A stretch of 64,000 bases of DNA from Pseudomonadota bacterium (lineage in GTDB: Bacteria; Pseudomonadota; Gammaproteobacteria; Steroidobacterales; Steroidobacteraceae). The DNA is taken from the NCBI GenBank assembly GCA_023457495.1, contig JAEWLQ010000098.1, positions 62,001 through 126,000 on the forward strand. The letters are read 5' to 3'. The translations under genes and the position numbers were made by a program. The notes beneath the pieces are model-generated. The model was given only the letters and a program-made list of their open reading frames with translations. It did not search any database and had not been told where the DNA came from. Positions 18,941 to 26,780 of this stretch are shown piece after piece. The stretch's first letter is position 1. Each line of letters begins with the position of its first letter.

Positions 18941-19160
18941 GAGGCCGGTAGATTTCGACGCGGTCGCCGTCGCGCGGCACCACCGAACGCTCGCACGGTT
19001 CGCCGAAGATCCCGACATCCGCGTCCCAGGGAACCGGCGAGTTGCCGGCCTGCGCGCGCGCCGCGGCGAGCGCATCCGCCACCGTGGCGCCCTCTTCCAG
19101 GACCACCTGCCAGAGCCACTGACGCGATGGCGTCGCGAACGCCACGATGCAGGTCTTCAC
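18831..19160 (-). CDS. rnfH: RnfH family protein (UPF0125, RatB)
   Basis: The 109-residue protein has a ubiquitin-like RnfH fold: KTCIVAFATPSRQWLWQV, LEEGATVADAL, VGIFGEPCERSVVPRDGDRVEIYRPL and then a basic tail with DPKESRRARAEARK. It sits next to ratA as in E. coli (the ratA-ratB operon, where RatB equals RnfH). Biochemical function is unknown. Its 3' 110 bases overlap the 3' end of bamE on the other strand; both C-termini there are low-complexity tails. Confidence 0.9.
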   Translation of the reverse strand: MKTCIVAFATPSRQWLWQVVLEEGATVADALAAARAQAGNSPVPWDADVGIFGEPCERSVVPRDGDRVEIYRPLKWDPKESRRARAEARKAGRDLAAPPPSPRPSNRKD

Positions 19161-19167
19161 GGACTAG

Positions 19168-19599
19168 CTATCCGACCCGGTCGCGGGCCCGTTTGACGAA
19201 CGCGTCGACGAGCGACGCCGCGGTGTTTTCGAAAAGCGGCTCGAAGAGCGCGCCGGTGACGCGATTGGAAAACTCGAATCGCATCTCGAGCTCGACCCGG
19301 CATCCGAGATCCCCCAGCGCACTCAGCGTCCACAGTCCCTCGAGCACGCGAAACGGCCCACGCACCAGTTGCATGAGGACGCGCCTGTCGGGCTCGAGCA
19401 GGTTGCGGGTCGTGAATTCGGCATGCAGGGGACCGCGCTTGATGTCGAGGGTCGCAACGACTTCCGAGGCCGTGCGTGACTCGACGCGCGCAGCCGTGCA
19501 CCAGGGCACGAATTCCGGATAGTGCTCGATGTCGTTGATCAGCTCGTACATCCGCCGCGGCGTTTCCGCGATGAGCGCCGAGCGCCTGACTTCACGCAT
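19168..19599 (-). CDS. ratA: RatA-family START/SRPBCC protein
   Basis: The 143-residue protein is a polyketide-cyclase/START-fold member: RRSALIAETPRRMYELINDIEHYPEFVPWC is the diagnostic N-terminal region and it ends with the long helix NTAASLVDAFVKRARD. E. coli RatA is reported to block 50S-30S association; the wider COQ10 family binds coenzyme Q, so the older name of toxin need not describe its main role. It lies 7 bases before rnfH, forming a ratA-rnfH operon, and is divergent from smpB. Confidence 0.92.
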   Translation of the reverse strand: MREVRRSALIAETPRRMYELINDIEHYPEFVPWCTAARVESRTASEVVATLDIKRGPLHAEFTTRNLLEPDRRVLMQLVRGPFRVLEGLWTLSALGDLGCRVELEMRFEFSNRVTGALFEPLFENTAASLVDAFVKRARDRVG

Positions 19600-19615
19600 G
19601 TCGGCAATCTACAAT
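19586..19615 (+). promoter_or_regulatory. Candidate promoter of smpB
   Basis: CTGACT (4 of 6 to TTGACA) and TACAAT (5 of 6 to TATAAT) are 18 bases apart, with the -10 ending 19 bases before the smpB ATG. The -35 lies inside the start of ratA on the other strand. Confidence 0.45.
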
Positions 19616-19634
19616 ATCGGGAGCACGAGGACCC

Positions 19635-20108
19635 ATGAACAAACCCAACCGCAAGGAAACTCCGCGCCTCATCGCCGAAAACCGCAGGGCGCGCTATGAC
19701 TATTTCATCGAGGAGCGCCTCGAGGCCGGCCTCGTGCTCGAGGGCTGGGAAGTGAAGTCGATGCGCGCCGGCAAGGCGCAGATCGCAGAGGGTTACGTGT
19801 ACCTGAAAAACGGCGAGGCGTTCCTGTTCGGCGCCCTGATAACCCCACTCAACACGACCTCGACCCATGTCACCGCGGATCCCAAGCGCACGCGCAAACT
19901 GCTGCTCAACAAATCCGAGCTGTCGCGGCTCATCGGCAGCGTCGAGCGCCAGGGCTACACGATGGTGCCGCTGGACCTGCACTGGAAAAACGGCCGCGCG
20001 AAGCTCGAAATCGGCCTTGCCAAGGGCAAGAAGCAACATGACAAACGCGCCACCGAGAAGGAACGCGACTGGTCGCGGGACAAGGCCAGAATTCTCCGAC
20101 GCGGTTGA
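19635..20108 (+). CDS. smpB: tmRNA-binding protein SmpB
   Basis: The 157-residue protein matches SmpB: IAENRRARYDYFIEE, EAGLVLEGWEVKSMRAGKAQ, a beta-barrel core and a basic C-terminal tail (AKGKKQHDKRATEKERDWSRDKARIL) that enters the ribosomal A-site path. It delivers alanyl-tmRNA to stalled ribosomes. A GGGAGCACGAGG stretch precedes the ATG. Its RNA partner begins 42 bases downstream, so this is a complete ribosome-rescue locus. Confidence 0.97.
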   Translation: MNKPNRKETPRLIAENRRARYDYFIEERLEAGLVLEGWEVKSMRAGKAQIAEGYVYLKNGEAFLFGALITPLNTTSTHVTADPKRTRKLLLNKSELSRLIGSVERQGYTMVPLDLHWKNGRAKLEIGLAKGKKQHDKRATEKERDWSRDKARILRRG

Positions 20109-20136
20109 AGCGTCCGCCCGCGACTCCATGTATGCT
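20105..20136 (+). promoter_or_regulatory. Weak candidate promoter of ssrA
   Basis: TTGAAG at 20105-20110 overlaps the smpB stop, and TATGCT lies at 20131-20136. Their 20-base spacing is longer than ideal. A start near 20143 would leave a few bases for RNase P to remove from the tmRNA 5' end. Confidence 0.3.
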
Positions 20137-20239
20137 GGCGATGCTTTTACGGGGGCGACCGGTTTCGACGTGGGTTGCGAACCGTGAGAGGCGTACCGAG
20201 GGTGTATGGACCTCGTAAATCCTCATGCAAATCATAGTT

Positions 20240-20272
20240 GCCAACGACGACAACTACGCTCTAGCTGCCTAG
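20240..20272 (+). other. tmRNA proteolysis-tag reading frame
   Basis: The codons read ANDDNYALAA followed by TAG. With the alanine charged on tmRNA the full tag is AANDDNYALAA, one residue different from the E. coli tag AANDENYALAA. The C-terminal ALAA is the usual ClpXP/ClpAP degron. Confidence 0.93.
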
Positions 20273-20487
20273 TCGCAGCTGACCCCGGGACCAGCTGGTG
20301 CCTATGCCACTGAAACCCGGGTCGCGCTCATAGGATCGCGGTTCCGTGTGCTACGGGCGGAACCGTTAAGAGTCACCGTCGCTGGCCGGACGTTTTCCCT
20401 GCTCTTCGGGTAGCGGACGGCGAGAAAACAAAGAAGCAGCTACGTACGTAGATCCTCACGTCTAGTGCTTGCGGACGCGGGTTCAAT

Positions 20488-20785
20488 TGATGCGAAGGAA
20501 CGCAATGGTTGCCTTCGCTCGTAAGAGCGAAGTGATAACGGGGCTCATTCGGTGAACCCTTCTGCCACGAAAGTGGCATGGCAACGCCGAGCGGTGAGAC
20601 GGGGCCAACTCGTCTTGCCGTGTAGAGACTCATGGACTGGCTGAGACGCGCTCGCGTCGGAGCCGGCCCCAGGATCCGGATCGAGATGGCTCGCATCGGA
20701 TAACACGCCCCGCATCCCACTCATCGTTTCGGCGATGAAGGATGAAGGCATAGTCCAGCCCTTCTTGAAAAAGAAGGAACAGCTG
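20488..20785 (+). mobile_element. Group I self-splicing intron in the tmRNA T-loop
   Basis: The approximately 298-nt insertion follows a U (exon TTCAAT) and ends in G (AGCTG), as group I introns require. P1 can form between CAAT (20484-20487) and GTTG (20508-20511) with the U-G pair at the splice site, extended by TGCG/CGCA. A perfect hairpin CTTCGCTC-GTAA-GAGCGAAG (20513-20532) suits P2. TGGACT (20633-20638) and AGTCCA (20752-20757) pair as P7. CCTTCTT-GAAA-AAGAAGG (20760-20777) suits P9. It contains no reading frame of note. Exact P3-P6 pairing was not resolved by eye. Confidence 0.85.
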
Positions 20786-20813
20786 TCCCGCCGCCTCCAC
20801 CAATAAGTGGAAA

Positions 20814-20842
20814 CTCCCCGGAGAAATCCGGGGAGACCTTTC
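20814..20842 (+). terminator. ssrA: Rho-independent-like terminator after tmRNA
   Basis: CTCCCCGGA and TCCGGGGAG form a perfect 9-bp stem closed by a GAAA tetraloop (20814-20835), followed by ACCTTTCCC. The U-tract is short, but position 12 bases after the tmRNA CCA end fits ssrA termination. Confidence 0.6.
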
Positions 20843-20859
20843 CCGATCTCCGCCCGACA

Positions 20860-20882
20860 ATTCGCGCATACATGGCGCGAAT
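20860..20882 (+). promoter_or_regulatory. Inverted repeat across the endonuclease start codon
   Basis: ATTCGCGC and GCGCGAAT are perfect 8-base arms around ATACATG, which holds the ATG of the endonuclease gene at 20872. In RNA it would hide the start codon in a hairpin loop; in DNA it could be a protein-binding site. Confidence 0.4.
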
Positions 20883-21318
20883 CACGTCTCGATTGTCAGC
20901 AGATACCGCCGCATACATCGCCGGACTGATCGATGGCGAAGGCACGGTCACGATGACCCGGCTTCATGCGAGCGAGAATCGGCGCCTCGTCGTAAGCATC
21001 GCGAACACAGAGTTGCAGATTCTCCAGTTCGTGATCGATGCGGTCGGCGCGGGAAAGATCACCAGAAAGAAAACGACATCCGACCGGCACACGCCTTCCT
21101 ACTGCTATGCGGTCACGAGCCGGCAGGCACTTGCCCTCCTGCGGCAGATTCTCCCCCACATGAAGTCATACAAGCGGCTTCGCGCCAGGCTGGCACTCGA
21201 TCAGTACGAGGCAGTCACTCCTCGAAATGGCAGATACACGAGTTCCCACCGGATCGAGCGATCGAAATTCGAGGCAAATTTCTTCGCGCTGCTGCCGTGC
21301 GGGAAGATCAGTCGGTGA
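20872..21318 (+). CDS. LAGLIDADG homing endonuclease, single-motif type
   Basis: The 148-residue protein contains one LAGLIDADG motif near residues 14-22 (AAYIAGLIDGEGTV), with the catalytic acidic residue in DGEG, then a beta-sheet region and a basic C-terminus. A single motif implies a homodimer cutting a near-palindromic 20-bp-class site. The gene begins 69 bases after the tmRNA 3' end, outside the intron and beyond a terminator-like hairpin, which is unusual because such genes normally sit inside introns. No ribosome-binding site is clear. It overlaps the EF-hand gene tail-to-tail by 11 bases. Target site and activity are unknown. Confidence 0.85.
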   Translation: MARITSRLSADTAAYIAGLIDGEGTVTMTRLHASENRRLVVSIANTELQILQFVIDAVGAGKITRKKTTSDRHTPSYCYAVTSRQALALLRQILPHMKSYKRLRARLALDQYEAVTPRNGRYTSSHRIERSKFEANFFALLPCGKISR

Positions 21319-21515
21319 GCCACCAGGCGCGGAATTCGTCGATGTTGATGCGGCCGTTGCGATCGGCATCGGTTTCCTCGAAACCTATGTGCATCTCATC
21401 GTCGCTGATCTCCTCGTCGAGCGAACGCACCAGCCCCTTGAACTCGGCCAGATTGATCTGCCCGTCGTGATCGGCATCCGCGCGCGCGAACAGGGCATCG
21501 ATCTCCGCCAGTTCT

Positions 21516-21532
<17 letters not shown>
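21308..21532 (-). CDS. EF-hand calcium-binding protein
   Basis: This 74-residue cytoplasmic-looking protein has two canonical EF-hand loops, DADHDGQINLAEF and DADRNGRINIDEF, each with Asp/Asn at positions 1, 3 and 5 and Glu at 12. ATG 21532 is chosen because GGAGGGA lies just upstream; an ATG at 21544 would put that site inside the gene. The start lies inside the 3' end of the AguB-like gene, so translation is probably coupled. It resembles small bacterial calmodulin-like proteins; a partner is not known. Confidence 0.8.
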
Positions 21533-22441
<909 letters not shown>

Positions 22442-22445
<4 letters not shown>

Positions 22446-23821
22446 GTGAACACCTTGCCGGGATTGAGTATGCGTTTCGGGTCGAGTGCCTGCTTGAGCA
22501 AGCGCATCGTCGAGATCTCCGCGGACGACCGGGATAGCGGCAGATAGGCGCGCTTCTCGAGCCCGATACCGTGTTCTGCGGACACGGAGCCGCCGATCGC
22601 GGCGAGCGGTCGATACACGATGTCCTCCATCTTCGCGCGGGTCGCCGCATCATCGCCCGCCGCGATGACGACGTGCAGATTGCCGTCGGCCATGTGACCG
22701 AACACGAAGGCACGCTCCTCGCCGGCGTGCGCCCGCACCGCCGCGCAGACCTCGAGTGCGTACTCTTTCATGTTCTCGATCGGCAGGCTCACGTCGAAAG
22801 TCAGCAACGGTGCGATGTTCTTCACCAGCCAGACGTCTTCGCGGATGTTCCAGATGGCGCGGCGCTCGGCTTCCGAGTTCGCCAGGGTCACGTCGGTGAT
22901 CACTCCGTCTTCGAGCGCTTCGCCCAACACGGCTTCGAGCCGCGCGCGATCCGCGACGGCATCACCACCGAGCGTCTCCGCGACCGCGTAGAACGGGGCG
23001 CCGCGCGCGAGCGGTGCCGAATTTTGCGCCGGTGGCGCCGTGTTGTAGTCGTAGTAGTTGCCCCACAGCGCCTCGAAGGCCGAGAGTTGTCCGCCGAGAC
23101 CGGAATCGAGCCGGTTCAGCAGCTCCACCAATCCATCGAAAGACGGCGTCGCCGCGAGCAGGGTTTCCTGGCTGCGCGTGCGGGATACCAGGCGCAGTTC
23201 GGCGCGCGTGACGACGCCCAACGTGCCCTCACTACCGATGAAGAGCTGCTTGAGGTCGTAACCCGCATTGTTCTTTAGCATGCGGTTGAGCGAGGTGAGC
23301 ACCGTGCCGTCGGCCAGAACCGCTTCGATGCCCAACACCAGGCTGCGCATCATTCCGTAGCGCAGCACCCGCAGACCGCCGGCATTGGTCGAAATGTTTC
23401 CGCCGATGGTCGCGCTGTCGCGCGCGCCGAGGTCGAGCGGGAACACGAGCGCGGATTCTTCCGCCGCGCGCTGCACCTGCCCGAGCTTGGCGCCCGCCTG
23501 CGCGCGCAGTGATCGCCCGGGAACGTCGATTCGCTCGATCGCATTCATCGACTCGAGGGACAACACGATCTCGCCCGCGCCGGCGTCGGCGCCGTTGACG
23601 AGTCCCGTGAGCCCGCCATGCGTGACCACCGATTGGCCACGAGCATGACAAAGCCTGAGCACGGACGAGACCTGCGAGGTATCGCGCGGGCGGACGAGTA
23701 GTTCGGCCTCGATGCGACCATGCCAGAGATTGCCCGCGCGTTCGCGCACGGCCGCGCCTTCGAGAACGCCATTGTCCCCGACGATGGCGCGCAGTTCATT
23801 CTTGAGAGTAGCCAGCGACAT
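22442..23821 (-). CDS. FAD-linked oxidase, GlcD / D-2-hydroxyacid dehydrogenase type
   Basis: The 459-residue flavoprotein has a PCMH-type FAD domain (VVTHGGLTGLVNGAD, LDLGARDSATIGGNISTNAG, NNAGYDLKQLFIGSEGTLG) and a C-terminal FAD-oxidase domain with VFGHMADGNLHV and SAEHGIGLEKRAYL, the metal/substrate motifs of D-lactate, D-2-hydroxyglutarate and glycolate dehydrogenases. It oxidises a D-2-hydroxyacid to a 2-oxoacid; the exact substrate is not determined. It is translationally coupled to the AguB-like gene downstream. A hairpin separates it from the DsbA-like gene, which lies downstream-to-upstream on the same strand. Confidence 0.88.
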
Positions 23822-23848
23822 GCGGCCGATAAGGTAACGCGCAACGTG

Positions 23849-23873
23849 GGCAGCCGCCAGAACGGCGGCTGCC
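23849..23873 (-). other. Perfect intergenic hairpin
   Basis: GGCAGCCGCC and GGCGGCTGCC form a perfect 10-bp stem with a 5-base loop between the DsbA-like gene and the FAD oxidase gene, both on the minus strand. There is no U-tract, so it may be a processing or attenuation site rather than an intrinsic terminator. Confidence 0.45.
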
Positions 23874-23884
23874 TGGTCACCGTA

Positions 23885-24598
23885 TCAATGCAGCGTCGGA
23901 GTCGTCTTGGCTTCCGCATCGCTGACCGGGAACAGCGCCTGGTCGAGCGCATGCACATAGGTCGCGACGTTGACGGTTCCCGGGACGAGAACGCGCCCGC
24001 CAAACAACAGGTTCGGCACCGTCCTTACCCCGAAGCCACGCAGGCGTTCCTCGCTGCCTTCGAGCATCGTCTCGCCCTCGCGGGTCTCGCGGAAAGCCTG
24101 CAACGTGCGCTCGGAGAGTCCCGCCTCCGCACCGATGTCGGCCAGGACCGCGACGTCGCCGATGTCCGCGCCGCGCTCGAAATACGCGCGGAAGATGGCC
24201 GCCGCGACGTTCGCGTGACGACCCTCGTTCATCGCGAGCTGGACGAGCCGGTGCGCCTCCGAGGTGCTCGGCAATGCGCCGAGCTTCTCGAAGTGAAAGT
24301 CGATTCCGAGCTCACGACCGGCCTCCGTCAGGCTCTTTTCAGCGAATGGAACACTGATGCCCTGGGGCAACCGATCCGCGAGGTAGTCGTGAAAAGTCCG
24401 CGGGGCCGCATTGGCCGCGGTCGTTGCCATGCGGAACGGATGCCAGCGCAGTCGCGTCTCGACATCGCCGGAGAGGCTGCCGAGCGCACGCGTGAGCTGC
24501 GCCATGCCCAGCCACGACCATGGGCAGGTGAAATCCGCAACGAGGTCTATGTCGAGCGTCCGTCGCACTTCATTCAGCGGTCTGACTGTAGTTTTCAT
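23885..24598 (-). CDS. DsbA-family (FrnE-like) oxidoreductase
   Basis: The 237-residue protein has a thioredoxin-fold start with active-site motif DFTCPWSWLG (Cys near residue 25), an inserted helical domain, and the cis-Pro region VRTVPNLLFGGRVLVPG, the layout of FrnE and 2-hydroxychromene-2-carboxylate isomerase relatives. The second active-site cysteine is replaced by serine (CPWS), so it is unlikely to be an ordinary dithiol oxidase. No signal peptide is present. ATG 24598 gives a sensible N-terminus; ATG 24622 is an alternative. It follows the oxidoreductase gene at 24629. Confidence 0.8.
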   Translation of the reverse strand: MKTTVRPLNEVRRTLDIDLVADFTCPWSWLGMAQLTRALGSLSGDVETRLRWHPFRMATTAANAAPRTFHDYLADRLPQGISVPFAEKSLTEAGRELGIDFHFEKLGALPSTSEAHRLVQLAMNEGRHANVAAAIFRAYFERGADIGDVAVLADIGAEAGLSERTLQAFRETREGETMLEGSEERLRGFGVRTVPNLLFGGRVLVPGTVNVATYVHALDQALFPVSDAEAKTTPTLH

Positions 24599-24628
24599 GC
24601 GGCATATCTTGGTGCGCCGCATGCGCCT

Positions 24629-25591
24629 TCAACCGGGGTTTCGCTGAGTCCCGAGATTCGCATGCACCTGCTCGGTGATGCGGATGGCCGTTTCGAGCGC
24701 ACGCAGCCCATCCTCTCCTGACACGATCGGCTGCCCATCGTTCCGGATGCAATCGAGGAACGATTCGATCTCGCTTTTCAGGGCATCTCCCTGCGCGAAG
24801 CTCGCCTCTTCGATATTCACCGGGAGCTGGCCGGCCTGCGGGGAACCGTCGCGCTTGCGGATCAGCGTCAGAATTTTCTGCTGCAGATCGACCGACATGT
24901 AGGCCGCGTCTTCAAAGATCCTGAGCTTGCGCTCGGTCTTCAGGCTCACACGACTCGCCGTCGTGTTGGCAACGCAACCATTGGCAAACCGGATGCGCGC
25001 ATTGGCGATGTCGATTGCGCTGGAGAAAACCGGAGTACCAATGGCATCGATGCTCACGATCTCGCTGCGCACCAGCGACTGGATCAGGTCGATGTCATGG
25101 ATCATGAGATCGAGCACGACGTTGACGTCCGTGCCGCGCTCCTTGTACGGGGCGAGGCGCACACATTCCATGAATCTTGGGTCGCGCACGTGCGGGTCGG
25201 CTGCGAGTACGGCGGCATTGAATCTTTCGAGATGACCCACCTGGAGGATGCGGCGCTGCTTCTGGGCGCGCGCGATCAGCGCGCGGGCCTGCTCGGGAGT
25301 CTCCGTGATCGGCTTTTCGACGAGGACGTGAGCGCCCGCCGCGAGAAACGCATCCGCGATTTCGAAATGCGCCGGAGTGGGAGTCACGACGCTGACTGCA
25401 TCGACCTTGCCGAGCAGCTCGCGGTAATCACCCACAGGCGAGGCGTTCACCTCGGTGGCCACCTGGCGGCAAACGTCCTCACGGGCGTCGGCCACGGCAA
25501 CCAGCTCGCACGAGTCTAGTTGGGCGTATTTCTGCGCGTGGAAGCGTCCGAGATAACCAACACCGATGACCGCCGCCCTGATTTTGCTCAT
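24629..25591 (-). CDS. Gfo/Idh/MocA family oxidoreductase
   Basis: The 320-residue protein begins with a Rossmann motif (AAVIGVGYLGRFHAQKY) and has the EKP motif (VLVEKPITETPEQA) near residue 95 and HDIDLIQSLV in the substrate domain. Similar enzymes sit in lipid A or nucleotide-sugar pathways, but no such partner is adjacent. It is unlike the paralogue at 3025 in length and motifs, so the two are not a recent duplication. It is first on this minus-strand run towards the DsbA-like gene. Confidence 0.82.
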   Translation of the reverse strand: MSKIRAAVIGVGYLGRFHAQKYAQLDSCELVAVADAREDVCRQVATEVNASPVGDYRELLGKVDAVSVVTPTPAHFEIADAFLAAGAHVLVEKPITETPEQARALIARAQKQRRILQVGHLERFNAAVLAADPHVRDPRFMECVRLAPYKERGTDVNVVLDLMIHDIDLIQSLVRSEIVSIDAIGTPVFSSAIDIANARIRFANGCVANTTASRVSLKTERKLRIFEDAAYMSVDLQQKILTLIRKRDGSPQAGQLPVNIEEASFAQGDALKSEIESFLDCIRNDGQPIVSGEDGLRALETAIRITEQVHANLGTQRNPG

Positions 25592-25599
25592 GCGCTATT

Positions 25600-25947
25600 A
25601 TGCCCGCGCTACCCCGCCGTTCGGCGGGTCTCCTCGGGAGTCAGGCGGAATTGTTCAACTGGTTGATCCGCGCACGCGATGGGTACTTCGCGATGCCGCC
25701 ACTCAAGTTCGAAGCGACGACGCTGGGTCTCACCTTGCTCGTGGGGCTGCTCGTCATGCCCGCGCTCATCTATCTCGCGGGTATCGCCGTCCTCAAACCG
25801 TACGCGAACGGAGGCTTGTTCGCGCTGTATCAGGACTTCGTCAAAGGTCTCGTCGAACTGCGACCGAGCTGCTGGATCGTGCTGCTGGGGCCCTTCGGTT
25901 TCCTCAGCCTTTTCAGAATCTTTCGATTTGTATTGCGCAAGATATAA
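25600..25947 (+). CDS. Small inner-membrane protein of unknown function
   Basis: The 115-residue frame has two hydrophobic spans (TLGLTLLVGLLVMPALIYLA and CWIVLLGPFGFLSLFRIF) with a short loop between them and a basic C-terminus, so it is very likely a real membrane protein. I do not recognise a family. The start is uncertain: ATG 25600 has no ribosome-binding site and overlaps a TATTAT string, while ATG 25693 would give an 84-residue protein that keeps both spans. It is divergent from the oxidoreductase gene. Confidence 0.6.
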   Translation: MPALPRRSAGLLGSQAELFNWLIRARDGYFAMPPLKFEATTLGLTLLVGLLVMPALIYLAGIAVLKPYANGGLFALYQDFVKGLVELRPSCWIVLLGPFGFLSLFRIFRFVLRKI

Positions 25948-25964
25948 GTAAAATGCCGGCCACG

Positions 25965-25991
25965 GAAACGTGAACTTGTTCACGGAATTTC
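25965..25991. promoter_or_regulatory. Inverted repeat between two small orphan genes
   Basis: CGTGAA-CTTG-TTCACG (25969-25984) is a perfect 6-bp inverted repeat, extended outward by GGAAA and TTTCC with a small internal bulge. It lies between the membrane protein and the next small gene. It could terminate the first or control the second; there is no U-tract. Confidence 0.4.
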
Positions 25992-26080
25992 CACGGTTAA
26001 ATTCCCCGGCGAGCTATTCTGTGACGCAATTCGGCGACAATGAAGTCCGGACGAACTCAGCCCGCGTCAGGACCAGAAAA

Positions 26081-26299
26081 ATGAGCGAGTACTACCTCGC
26101 CGATCAAAAAGCCGAAGAGCGCACTCGCCAGAAGCGCGAGGGCCAGCCTGCCGAAAGAACCAAGCAGGCACAGGATGTGAAGATCACGTTGCTCGGGGAT
26201 TTCCTTTTCTCGAGTCAGGAGCCCGCGGGCTTCGACCCGTACAACCACGTGAACGGCAAAGCGCTGCGCGAAGTCTGGAAAACCCGCCGTCCTCGTTGA
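26081..26299 (+). CDS. Small charged protein of unknown function
   Basis: ATG 26081 follows AGGA at about 9 bases and opens a 72-residue frame beginning MSEYYLADQKAEERTRQKRE, rich in Lys, Arg, Gln and Glu, then a more ordered stretch (DVKITLLGDFLF, GFDPYNHVNGKALREVWK). There is no signal peptide or membrane segment. I recognise no family. Composition looks protein-like rather than antisense shadow, and no other gene competes for this interval. Confidence 0.4.
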   Translation: MSEYYLADQKAEERTRQKREGQPAERTKQAQDVKITLLGDFLFSSQEPAGFDPYNHVNGKALREVWKTRRPR

Positions 26300-26387
26300 C
26301 CGCGTCCGGAGTAGTCGATACCCCAATCCGTTCAGTACGGAACAAAGCTCCCGGACGGATACTCGAACCGGGTCATGCTGCTGCCGC

Positions 26388-26678
26388 TCATTGCTTGGGC
26401 CAATAGACCCATAAGACGATCGCCAATACCAGCGTCAGCGCAATGTGAGCCGCATGGCGCCACGAACGTGTGCGCAACTCTCCGTAGAAGCTCGTCACCG
26501 CCAAAGCCGCCAGGAAAACCGCAATCAGACAAGCGGCGCCAATCAGTCGCCTTTCATCCTCGAGGCGCGCGGCATATTCCGGCAGCAACAGGAACACCAG
26601 TCCCGTAAGGAGCAGTGCCGCGGCGATGGAGACTGTCGAGCCCATCACGATTCCAAGGAGTACGACCAGCGGGCGCAT
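26388..26678 (-). CDS. Small inner-membrane protein of unknown function
   Basis: The 96-residue product has three hydrophobic spans (VVLLGIVMGSTVSIAAALLL, IGAACLIAVFLAALAVTSF and HIALTLVLAIVLWVYW) joined by short charged loops. No known family is recognised. It stands alone on the minus strand between a small orphan gene and prc. The interval 26300-26387 holds no gene that I can support. Confidence 0.6.
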   Translation of the reverse strand: MRPLVVLLGIVMGSTVSIAAALLLTGLVFLLLPEYAARLEDERRLIGAACLIAVFLAALAVTSFYGELRTRSWRHAAHIALTLVLAIVLWVYWPKQ

Positions 26679-26780
26679 GCATTTGCCTGTGTTTGGGGAG
26701 ATTCCACTTGAGCAGGCCGACTGCCGGCCTTACTGTTGGTTCGATTGTACGGACCGTCCACCGTCGAGACACTCTGACGC

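Larger units (their letters stand above)
20151..20802 (+). ncRNA. ssrA: tmRNA (ssrA), interrupted by a group I intron
   Basis: The 5' end GGGGGCGACCGGTTTCGACG and the encoded 3' end CGCCTCCACCA form the tRNA-like acceptor stem (7 pairs, one G-U). The tag reading frame lies at 20240-20272. The T-arm is split: GCGGGTTCAAT ends at 20487 and TCCCGC resumes at 20786. Joining them restores a perfect 5-bp T-stem with a normal 7-base loop. The spliced RNA would be about 354 nt, usual for a one-piece tmRNA. With SmpB it rescues stalled ribosomes and tags the nascent chains for proteolysis. Confidence 0.93.

Noticed and set aside
19168..19599. RatA as one half of a toxin-antitoxin pair with RnfH
   Set aside because: The name is historical; the START-domain protein and RnfH are conserved housekeeping neighbours of smpB and show no mobile-module features.
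20803..21320. An integrative element attached at the tmRNA 3' end
   Set aside because: No integrase gene and no second copy of the ssrA 3' end downstream were seen; the next genes are ordinary chromosomal ones.
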